From: Lottia gigantea
Lineage: Eukaryota > Mollusca > Gastropoda > Lottiidae
Direction of reading: 5' to 3'
Length of the DNA: 64,000 nucleotides
NCBI RefSeq assembly: GCF_000327385.1
Contig: NW_008708400.1
Coordinates: 744,641 to 808,640 of the forward strand
The notes under the pieces were generated by a model. It made no database searches and was not told where the DNA came from. It worked only from the letters and a program-made list of their open reading frames with translations. The position numbers and the translations under genes are program-made. Positions 45,320 through 55,416 of the stretch are shown here, one piece after another; position 1 is the stretch's first letter; each line of letters begins with the position of its first letter.

Positions 45320-46948
45320 ATGATTAGGTTTGAACTCAACCAACAATACAAAATTAATGTTCATTTTTGTGTGTTGTACTACTCATCCGTCGAGTAACGA
45401 TAATAATTTTGAACGCACCCTATTTACTAATTTACCTTACACGTGCTATTTGTGACATTCAGCGAAAATTCGTCTGCATTTGTGAGTCATTATTTACTTA
45501 TTCTACAGTCTTGTCTGTTTATTTTTGTGGTTAGTCGCCAAGTTGTCAAAATTACAAGTAAAGGAGAATCTAGAGAAGATAGTGATGTTTTTAGAGACAC
45601 CTGGGTGAGGTATTTGGGTAAGTTACTGCTAATACTAGGCCATATCAATATCATCGTGTAGTTTGGTTTGATATTTGTGTTGTTAATGCGTGCCTGAGGT
45701 CAGTTCTGGCCATAAAATATTATTATTGGGTTTAATTGTTGGCATATTGTCAACTCTACCATTTAATTACACAATAATCATACGAGTTGGGCCTACATAA
45801 GCACCAACTGTTCAAGGCTGACCTACCATTCATCCCCTAAAGGACTTGAAGAGGTTTTCTGGCCTTTGTTTAATTCCAATCCAACTTCCAACTACTACGA
45901 CTACCATAAACTAGGCCTAACTAGTTGAGGTATGACCTAGTTTGCGATAGCAGCTTTTAAACGCTGGAAACGAACGTTAACATGTCATCTACCAGCCAAC
46001 CAACCTTTGTTATGAATTTTAGTGTATCTAGGACACCTAAAGCACCCATTTACACTATTTAGATTTTCCATCTGTTCTGTGGTTCCCGTTTCAAAGTTTT
46101 CTTTAGACGTAATGATTTGCTTGTAGGTTATTCAAATGAAGTTGGTGAAGCCTTTAGGTCATTGGTCAATGTTAAACTGGTGTATTTAAGTTATGGATTG
46201 GCTTCTTCCTACGTCTTAGCCGATTCTATCCATAAAGGATATGCAGAGTACCAGGTATACTGTGCTATTCTTTTTACTTTCTCTATATTATTTTGTTTAC
46301 TTTACAGGTAACTGACTTTGATTGTCACAATACAAACCTAGCAAAGTTATGCGAAATAGTGCAATTCATTCAATGGCGTTTCTACGCCACTGAATTCATT
46401 ATGTATTGTAAACCAGTTTGTCAAAGTGAACGAATGAGTCTTTGTTATTCGACATTAATAGAAGTAACTTTTATGATAAATGATAGACAAACTCATTTGC
46501 AAAAAGGCGTTGACATGTTAATGTGACATAAGTTAAACACTAAGTAAAGAACTGTGAAGAGGTGTGCATATTCATAGCTATAAATACGATAGCATTGAGA
46601 GAAGAATTCCATTTGTCTGATCGGTAATGTATTTAAACTTTTCAGAAAAAAGGAACAGAACACAGAACAAAGAGAGTGGCTATTGCTGCTGGGGATTGTT
46701 TAGTTTGGCAAGGATTTGCTTCTGTTGTTATACCAGGCTTTATTATTAACAGAATTTGCACATTCACAGGCATTGCCTTAAAGAAAGGGACGCAACTCGG
46801 AGGTCCTGTCAGGCATTGGACAACAACGATCATAGGACTGATGTTCATTCCATTTATCATTAAGCCAATCGACCACAGTGTTGAAATAGGAATGGATAAA
46901 ACCATCAGGAAATTATACCCCATTAGCAAAAGTGATTCCAGTTCTTGA
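45320..46948 (+). CDS. MTFP1: Mitochondrial fission process protein 1
   Basis: Clear exons: a coding part to 45617, then 46127-46254 and 46646-46948 (TGA). The protein carries RDTWVRYLGYSNEVGEAF, LSYGLASSYVLADSIHKG, GFASVVIPGFIINRICTF, RHWTTTIIGLMFIPFIIKPI and ends with a Ser-rich tail (SKSDSSS), matching human MTFP1 (166 aa) throughout. MTFP1 is a multi-pass inner mitochondrial membrane protein affecting fission. The start is unresolved: no in-frame ATG precedes the conserved part in its exon. One possibility is an 8-base exon, ATGATTAG (45320-45327; weak donor GTTTGA), joined to the acceptor at 45534 so that coding resumes at 45535. This gives 173 residues in frame. The 3' UTR is occupied by a Tc1-type element from 31 bp after the stop, and the UNC93-like gene converges from the right. 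Confidence 0.92.
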
Positions 46949-46978
46949 CCATAAAATCATGAAGTAAATTATATACTA

Positions 46979-48230
46979 AACTGACAGGCAAAAGAAAGTT
47001 TTCACCGACTTCATTTGACCACACACCAAAGACAAAGGCATATGTGAGATGATGATTGATTTATAAACAGAAATCAATTTCCTTGAATTAGAACGAAAAT
47101 GCATTGTAATACCTATATTCAATTCTCCGCAATACACAAAGGAAGAGTCAAGGGGTCAAAATTAAAAATTACACAAACCAGAATTCATTGCAAAAGTGCA
47201 TAAAGAGTTCATTCCATGACAGTGGTCAGGCAAAACTTCATCAATAACGAGTGTGGTCACCCTGGGCAAACATGCACGCAAACACACGCCTCCTCATTGA
47301 CGTCGTCAGGCGGCGGATAACGTCAACAGGAATCCTGTTCCATAAGTTCAATAGAGTCTGTTCAAGTTCCTGTCTGTTCAGTGAAGGCGGTACATGTTGT
47401 CTCAGCTGACGATCAAGATGATCCCAGAGATGTTCAATGGGGTTCATGTCTGGAGAACAAGGTGGCCAGGGCAATACTTCGACGTTGGTATCGTTCCTGA
47501 ACAGACAGAACCGACTTTCATCTGTAAAGAGCACCTTCGCTCAGTCACGTCGCTGCCACCGACGTTCAGTTCGTGCGCATTGCAGTCTGGGTTGACGATG
47601 TAGACGGGTCATCGCCATCTCACGGAAGGGTCGGTAGGCAACTGAAAGAAGTCTTCGAAGGACTGTTCGTCTGCTGATGACATGTCCTAGTGCTGTTGCT
47701 GCCATCGACGCCGCCATCACCTATCTGTTTCGAATATGAATCCTCCGGATGTAGCGGTCGTCGGCGGGTGTTGTCTCTATCGATCTTTCCGATGTCCGAG
47801 GTCTTGGGTCTGTCCTGTCTGTTGGGGGCCGAATTATCAAATTGCTGATGGTGGTCTGGGAGCATTTGAAGGTTCTAGCTATCTGTCGTTGAAAAGCCCC
47901 CATACTGGCCATACCGATCGCTCTATCTCGTTGCGCTTGCTTAAGTCTTGGCATACTTTTGGTGGTTTTTACCTTACTGAATGCCTGTTCTGTCCAACTT
48001 CGGTATTTATGCCGAAATCGTGCACGTGTGTTTGGACCAATGTCCCAAAATCGCGTTTTGTACGTTTTTATGCATGCACGATTTGGAAAGTTGCGTTCGA
48101 TAATCTGTGTTGTGGTTATGATAACGTTGCATTAAGGCAAATATTTGCTGCTGGGGTTCAAACATGTACTAGCTTTTTTGCTTTTTATACAACGATTTTT
48201 AAAGTGAAAACTTTCTTTTGCCTGTCAGTT
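46979..48230 (-). mobile_element. Tc1-like DNA transposon, internally deleted, 1.25 kb
   Basis: Terminal inverted repeats of about 27 bp: AACTGACAGGCAAAAGAAAG then TTTTCAC at 46979-47005, and the complement at 48204-48230. The minus strand holds a decayed Tc1-family transposase. Its N-terminal helix-turn-helix part (MPRLKQAQRDRAIGMASMGA, FKCSQTTISNLI) starts at 47954. A middle part lies in another frame (about 47865-47620), and a C-terminal part at 47534-47241 (LFTDESRFC then VLPWPPCSPDMNPIEHLWDH). The catalytic core between the first Asp motif and the PPxSPDxNPIE block is deleted (about 90 residues compared with typical Tc1-like transposases), removing the second catalytic Asp. It is not autonomous. 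Flanking TA is present on the left (CTA before AACTG) but not clean on the right. Confidence 0.92.
47241..47954 (-). pseudogene. Tc1-family transposase remnant
   Basis: A DD34E-type transposase fossil inside the element at 46979-48230. Visible parts are the paired-type HTH region, the first catalytic motif FTDESRF, and the C-terminal motif SPDMNPIEHLWD with the Glu of the triad. The segment with the second Asp (normally QQDNARPH-like) is absent, and at least one frame change separates the HTH part from the rest. The protein cannot be active. Confidence 0.85.
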
Positions 48231-48240
48231 AATAAATAAA
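48231..48240 (+). promoter_or_regulatory. Overlapping AATAAA signals just past the transposon end
   Basis: AATAAATAAA directly follows the right inverted repeat. I saw no canonical AATAAA between the MTFP1 stop (46948) and here, only an ATTAAA variant near 47161 inside the transposon. If used, the MTFP1 transcript would contain the whole element. Confidence 0.35.
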
Positions 48241-48809
48241 GGGGGGCTCAGATCGACTTGAGATTTAAAACATCCCATAGTATCCGTTGCAGTCGACATG
48301 AGTAAAAAAGAACTGTAATCAACTGGATGGTCGCAAAATCCGAATGCTTACGTCGACGATAAGATCAAGTTTTTTGTGAAATGTAGAACTTGAATAACTG
48401 ATGTCGACTGTCCCAATTTGTACTCTGAGTCTATGACGCCGGTCGTTGAAAATCCAGTTTCTCTCAGATTCCGACAGTCACATAGTCGAACTGAACCCCC
48501 ACTTTTGCAAGAGTATTTATTATTCTTCACTATGGAACATCTTCCTATTTATAGCATATCAATTTCAGGGTTTTATTTTCTATTCCTTATATTCTATTAG
48601 TGTGATAAAGTGATGTATTATAGATTTTTGTAAATAGTAACAAATAATATATTAAATCTTCTAATAAAGCTATTACATTGTTTTATTTATATCAAAATCT
48701 CTCAACATTCACCAAGAGCAAGGCGTAAAACCACCGCCATTCATCCAAATACCTTTACAATTTCATACTTCACGGTTGTTTCTTACAGGAATGTTATAAA
48801 TGGTAAAGT

Positions 48810-48815
48810 TTTATT
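48810..48815 (-). promoter_or_regulatory. Candidate poly(A) signal of the UNC93-like gene
   Basis: AATAAA on the minus strand about 50 bases after the stop codon, within AAAGTTTTATTTGATC of the plus strand. Confidence 0.45.
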
Positions 48816-48863
48816 TGATCTTATTAAAGAATTGTCTTGTTCAATCAACAATCTGCAGTCACT

Positions 48864-50762
48864 CTATTTTTGAATAGACATTGTCTGTCTGTGGAAGACA
48901 AGTTCTGCAGAAATATAACCTAAGAATCCAAATAAAGACACACCAATTGCTATATACAGTCGTGTTTTAAGACACAGAAATGTACCGAGTACAAATGTTG
49001 CAGTGAAAGCCAACGCCTTTGACGTATGATAGTTAGCAAAAGCTGAATCCAGTTTTTCTTCGAACATGATGCTCACCAGCGCTGCAAGAAATAATAAATG
49101 GCGTTAGTTTGGGATAATAAAGGCAGCAGTTTTTAGAAGTATATATGTGAAATAATTTAACCAAAGAAATAACCTAAACTTAAAAAATCACGAAGCCAAT
49201 GGTTTTGATGGAATGATGGTGCACAAAAATATACGAACATCGAGGAATACCCTGAGAAGCATATTTAATGAATATTTCATAAAGGCAGCGTTTTACTTAC
49301 AGTTAAACTGGGCTTGCAATATAGCTTCAGCAACTCCCCAAACTGTCGGAACAATGTAAAAGAAAGCTGGGTGATCGGGGCTAGGATTCCAATACAGCAG
49401 CGCTATTGGCATTGCGGCGTCTATTATATTGCCTACGATAAAGAGGGAATATCTTCCAGTATATTTTGCCATACGACTAACAAACAGAGCCAGAACAGCA
49501 GTAGTCCCACCATAACTCGCCATTATAAAACCAACCATTGAAATACCAAGAGAGCAACTTATAAATGCCTGGAAGGAAAATGAACACATTTTATAGTGAA
49601 ACCGTTCTCCTCCAATTTTCAACCCCACATTTTGTGAAAATAAGAAAAGACATTGGAGAATATATCTAGTGTATAGGACTATGTTATGGTTGTGGACGTG
49701 AAAGATTTTTTTGACAGTTGTAAAGGTGTTGAACGACGCCGCTCTCTTGATGTATACGGTATTCCAGTGAAAACATTGTCATTTGAAAAGATCATCTATG
49801 TAATTAGATGGATGCTAGGCCCTGTGGGTTTCCACATCGAGTATAAGATAAAGGTACGTGAAAGCCCTAACCTGTGTGTAATCAGCGAACAGAATACCAA
49901 GAGTCATTGCATTAGACATAAATGTTGGTATGAGAAGTAACATCTTTTTGTCCACCATAGTAGTGCAGCAAGATACCACTGAATTGGATATTGGTTTGTC
50001 CTGAGATGCTTTCATTTTTAATTCCGGTAAAAAGAAAAACGTCAAACACAATCCTACTAAGTCACACGCTAGAAATATTCCCAATAAGATGTATATCACA
50101 TTTTGATCTGGTTTTTCGATGACACTCGTTACATTAGAGGCAGTAGCACAGAATTCAGCCCCACAAGATATCGCTGTGTTATTGTTTTCGACGGAAGACG
50201 ATTTGCTTAAAACTAATGATGAAATGAGATTTCCAATTATTTGTGTAGCTTCATAACAAGTAAAAAAGATACCGTTCAATTTACTTAACGCTGAATGAAA
50301 ATTTTCGTTGATTAACTTGGAATATGCATTTCCATTTGCAGTCAGGTACAATCCTTGAGATGTCCACATAGGTCCAGCAATTCCACCAAGAAGCACTGAT
50401 GAAGGAATTAGAGTAGCCCATGAAGGATAGAAGTTACTCCCAACATACACAGTATGTATAATCCAAGCTATCACTAATGATCGTTTGGCACCAACTATTT
50501 TGATAAAGGACGGTGCCAATATTCCCGATAATATAATGGTACCATACAAACAAGACAATGCAACTACCCCTAAGGATCCTTCTTCATTTAAACTGCTCTG
50601 GAGGTTTTGTATAGCGAGATAGGACGTGTATATAGCTAGAAAAGAAAACGAAAGCACCAGCGTGTCTTTCAAAGGTCTTTTTACTTCATTTTCATCCCTT
50701 GAATCTGTGTTTAATGCCACTGACGTTTCGTTGCACATTTTGATTTTAGGTGAATAAAACAT
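48864..50762 (-). CDS. UNC-93-like multi-pass membrane protein (MFS), 458 aa
   Basis: Three exons (minus): 50762-49872, 49568-49301, 49081-48864 (TAG), summing to 1377 nt. The start is the first ATG of the frame (MFYSPKIKMCNETS); a second Met at residue 9 is also possible. The UNC93/MFS signature is clear: LSFSFLAIYTSYLAIQNLQS in helix 1, LNEEGSLGVVALSCLYG, PSWATLIPSSVLLGGIAGPM WTSQG, and a glycosylated-looking loop between helices 5 and 6 (CGAEFCATASNVT with paired cysteines). The C-terminal half includes GFIMASYGGTTAVLALFVSR and VPTVWGVAEAILQAQFN. About 11-12 membrane helices are expected. C. elegans UNC-93 regulates a two-pore K+ channel; vertebrate UNC93A is poorly characterised. A possible upstream 5' UTR acceptor is TTTTTTATTGTAG near 50807. 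The gene converges on MTFP1. Confidence 0.93.
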
Positions 50763-51042
50763 CTACTCCACATCCACTTTGAAATTATAATTTGTACTTC
50801 CAGCACTACAATAAAAAATAAGGTTATCGATGAAAAGATATCAATATGCTCTACTTTCTGTTGTTAAATAATGATTCCTTGAGTGGCATTTAGTAATTGA
50901 TGATATTAACACGAACACAATTATATGGATAACAATTACTTTAATAAATAACTTGCGACGTTTCGACGATGATTCTTTCGTCTTAGTTATCATGTTCACT
51001 ATGTCAATCTATTACAAACTGCGTCTGCACTGCACTGCATCA

Positions 51043-51230
51043 GCCACCTTTCTTCTATCATGGATGTTTGATTGGGTTGTAGGCCTACGTTAGCGAATAA
51101 AGCCAATCGAAGAAAGACGACTTTTGAAGCGTTTTTAGCCGTATTCGATAACGTACAATCCAATCAAATCGTTGCAATTCCGTGATACAAGAATGGTGAC
51201 TATTGAGGTCCAGATATTGGACTCAGCATG
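51043..51230. mobile_element. MITE-like family B, diverged short copy
   Basis: AGCCACCTTTCTTCTATCAT at the left and GTGATACAAGAATGGTGACT at the right match the two inner arms of the element at 38177-38462, in inverted relation. Internal sequence is shorter. Confidence 0.6.
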
Positions 51231-53776
51231 ACAAGTTACACCCACAAACTGATTTCCATACCTCAGTTTAAGTAAAATGTGTCTGTTGAAGACTGTTTCC
51301 CAGGACCCAATAACGGATTAGTTGTCACTCCTTGTCCACATGAGAAGCATCTGATTGTTTACGGTACATTATTGATTCAGTATATTTCAAATATATTACA
51401 AACAAATTTGACCTTCTTTATCATTATCTAAACATGAATTTTGAACATAAGATGAAATTTGTTTTATCCACACGAAATCGACTTGAGAGGTTTGGGTATT
51501 AATTTCGGTTTGATGTCAGTATCTCATATCTCAATGATGATGCAAATAATGTGGTGTACAACAAGCTGGGTCTTCAGAAGCATTGCTCATACAAACTTAT
51601 CTTGTAGCAAGTCTTAATTTGCCTCACTGAGATTGTTGGCTTCCATACGAAACTGCGCGCCTTGTATATAGAGCTATAATACAATATTAGTCTCGAATGT
51701 GCTGAAGTTTGAAGATCATGTAATACTTAACTAAACCATGTTACTCAGAGTTTCACGCCGTGCAATCTTCAGGCAACTGACCAATTTTAGCCTACGTTCT
51801 ACTGCAGTTGGTTAAGAAAAATTCCTTTTTCCTGCCTGCACTTTTAGACTTTTAGATACGGCTGTTGTTTTTACATTGAAAGTTGAACCAATACTTAAGT
51901 CCTATAATTCTTAATCAACAATCGGTAGATTATAATGTATACATCACCTGTTGCATCAAGGGTTATAGATGTCTAAGACTCTTGATACCTTTATTAAACC
52001 ACGACGGTAGTTTATTGGATCTTAAACCTATTCATTTCAGACTATGAGTTCATTCCATAGAAAATTAACATAGAATAATATATATTACTTTTACTCTTGA
52101 ATAGTGTTGCCTCCAACAGCCGGTCGTTTTTGTATAATTATGTTTATATGTCAAACATTTCAATATATGACTTGCTATATTTAAATACATGTAAGTATAA
52201 AAACTGTAACTCTGTCAGATATTTTTAGATTACAGTTTCGTTATATAATGCAGTACACATAATTATTGCGGAAATAAATTGGAAATAAAGACAAGATCCT
52301 TGTCAATTAGACTGTATGCAAACTTAATAATATGGTTATCATTGAAAACCATGCAGATGTCAATTTAACTATAATGGTTAGGCCTAAGTATCTTATATAA
52401 TGTTTCGCTTGTATGCAAATACATGTTATATAAATATTTTTATTTAACTTTTTTTTTAAGTTTGGACTACCTAGTAAGAGTCGTACGAGTGTGTACTGAA
52501 GAAGTGTCCGTAAAATACCACAGCCACGTGAAGCCATGGTATTGAGAGCTAAGGATTGATGGCGTATATAATCTTAAGTTACAATTTAGAATACCATTAG
52601 CATACGATTTGGCCAAAATCCCGTCCAAACTTGCTTTCTATGATCTGATGGTGCATCTTTGACAGTTGTTAGCTCACAACCAACGGACAGAAATACGATA
52701 CTTGCAGAATATATGCATGGCATATTGTGTCGATAAAGAAAACTCCGTTAATTAAAAACCGAATGCAAACCTGCAAGCTGTTGAGTTGAGATGAAAATTT
52801 GATAACAAAAATAGAACATTTCCATATAGATGCTCCCTTTCTATGCAGTCTAATACTCGTATCCCTTATTATCTTATTTGATACACCCACGAGCATAAAA
52901 TTATATTCATCGAATGGTTATATAAGATTTTAAATTTAAAATTTATATGGAGAATACAGAATTCCACCTACCTTTGCACCGATATAACCACAGCGTTATA
53001 AATAGCACATTAACTTGCCGTGTTTCTTAATGTAATGATAAAGCATTTTTATTAAACATAATGTAGGCCTACATCGATAAACTTTATCACCACATAGTAT
53101 CGTATACGTAAATATTGATTCATATCGGTGGACTTTTGAAACACGTGTTAACTTTTGTATGACCACACCACAGTAGACTGTTAAATGCCTTTATATAAAA
53201 TTATTCTTGATCATTAATGTGCATCTCACGAAGAACGAAATACATAGAGCAATACAACGTTCCATTTTATATAGATCTTTGGAGATTAATGGTGATTTCA
53301 TAGTAATGGTGGATTTTTATTTTTGCACCTTTTTGTTAACTGCGACATTTGCAAGCCTATTTTAATGCCATGCTTAATTTTTTTTCATAGTTTACAACCT
53401 CGTAACGCATAGATTAGATAAGAAAGTCCTATTTCTAAAAGAAACTCTTTGGATAACACCATATGAAACAACGTATTGGTAGTATTGGTAGTATTGGTAG
53501 AAATATCGCACACAAACGTAGCTAACTACCATTTTGAATCACTTACTCGACTTAATCAAAACCCTATTATGTTATTATACATAATATAATTGCACTTAAT
53601 AAGTCGGATTTTGAAAAGGCTTCAATATTTCAACTAAGTCTTCAAAGCATATTTCAAGGTTTAAGAAATGACTTTAAATGAGATTTGAAGGCATTGTTGA
53701 AATATCAAAGTCGAATAATGATTAAAAATGGCTGTGAACTACGTTCGTGTCTGTTATTTCCATGTAATAACCATAC

Positions 53777-53862
53777 GTTGTGGATGGCATGTGTCCTAAG
53801 TATGTAATTTTACATTTCGGTTGTGGATGGCATGTGTCCTAAGTATGTAATTTTACATTTCG
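53777..53862. repeat. Perfect 43-bp direct duplication
   Basis: Two identical adjacent 43-bp copies, each beginning GTTGTGGATGGCATGTGTCC and ending ATTTTACATTTCG. The lack of differences implies a very recent tandem duplication or slippage event. Confidence 0.9.
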
Positions 53863-55416
53863 GTTTTAACCAATCAAACTTCTACCCTCTCCACCTCTGG
53901 CATTTATGACGCTGTGTTTATCAGGTTAACTAGGTCTTAAGACCGAAACTGAGAATTAAAAGCTAATTAAGAAACGGAACGAAAGTTTGGTCTAAATTTA
54001 AGTAGACTTCTATAAAAGGAACGATAATTATGCTCATGCAGCTGTAAATTTTCAAAAAAACACAAGAACATCATTCTTTCCTTTATGATAATATTGTCCC
54101 AGCCTCGACAAGATCATCTATTAACCTGAAAGCTCTGATTCAACTTCAAAATATCCTTTTAGTTTAGCTCTCATTAGATGAGTGAGCTACTACGATAGTG
54201 TTTCTACCAGGGCAAGACATGTTCATATGATCAAGCACAAGAGAACGGAGCTGCTCGGCATACGGATTGTAATTTAACTACTGTCTTTTTAACAATCGTG
54301 TTCATGTCAACCCATGTTACAACAAAATGACAATATTTAATTCAACAAAACCATATACAAACTGTCCCATGCAAATTCACAACAATTAAAAATGCATACA
54401 TTTATAACATTATTTGAAGAAACACTAGATATCGAGTGGATCAAAAAAAAACATAACATGCACTTTTCATTTGAGGATTTTCATAAAGTATCAAAGATAA
54501 GATCATAATATTTTAAACTCTCAATTAGCTATATATAAGACACATTTTAACAAAAAATTCTTTCTCGAAATTAAAGTGAAATTACAAAAATACTTTCGGT
54601 ATTGAAATTTGTGCCAAAGAATTTAAAAATGTTGTCATTTCAAAGTGTTTTAAACAAGAAGCGGACATTTTGTGAGAACATGTCTGATATATATCTTATT
54701 ATGAGGTTAGAATGTCATGACTATAGCTTTGGTAGTTTACGATTAATCCTGTAACAAAAAGATTATGGTTTTTTTCTGGACCACCCGATATATGGTAATA
54801 CTCTTTCTGATATTTGGGACATGATAATGCAATATTTATAATGTAACAACAGAGACAGATCGACATGAAATACCAAATACATGTATAGACATAGAAAGAG
54901 AGGTAATTCAAAATGAGTTAAAGCTTGCAAGATACATGTACACTAAAAATTGGCCTATATATATTTATAGAGAAGTAATGTGGTGGTTTTTTCAACAAGG
55001 TTAATACATGGGGAAATTGAATTGTTCAGATATTGTTCTACTCTTTGCTAAAATATATAATGTAAGCTTTGCTTGCTCGCATTGAAATGTGAACATAAAC
55101 ATGTAAAAATACCAGAAAGTTGCATATCATTGTGTCTTATGAGAAAGGAAATGAACTCTTAAATTTGTGCACGATCGGCAGCTCACATAGAGAACTTCTT
55201 CAGCATCTCTGATGTTCCTTTTCTACACGTCGCTGCTCTGTAATTTTCCTTTTCTTAAATATGCCATGGATTGGACTGATCAGACATATAATTGTTCGTG
55301 TAATGAAGAACTGCACCAAATCGCCAGCACTTAGAAAAAGACAATTAAATGCTCATTCGCACAAGTAACTGCTTTTCATAAAATTCATTAAAGTAGTTCA
55401 AATCACAATAAGTAGT

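Larger units (their letters stand above)
50763..55416. other. Intergenic, AT-rich
   Basis: No coding exon that I can support. It holds a family-B MITE-like copy (51043-51230), a 43-bp direct duplication (53777-53862), a short GGTAGTATT repeat near 53475-53501, and otherwise AT-rich sequence. The left end should carry the UNC93-like promoter and the right end the 3' UTR of the two-TM gene. Confidence 0.5.

Noticed and set aside
46293-46526. A 77-codon plus-strand frame in MTFP1 intron
   Set aside because: It lies between two well-supported MTFP1 exons and matches no part of the family.
47736-48239. A 167-codon plus-strand frame
   Set aside because: It runs antisense through the Tc1 transposase remnant and into its inverted repeat; no conserved motif.
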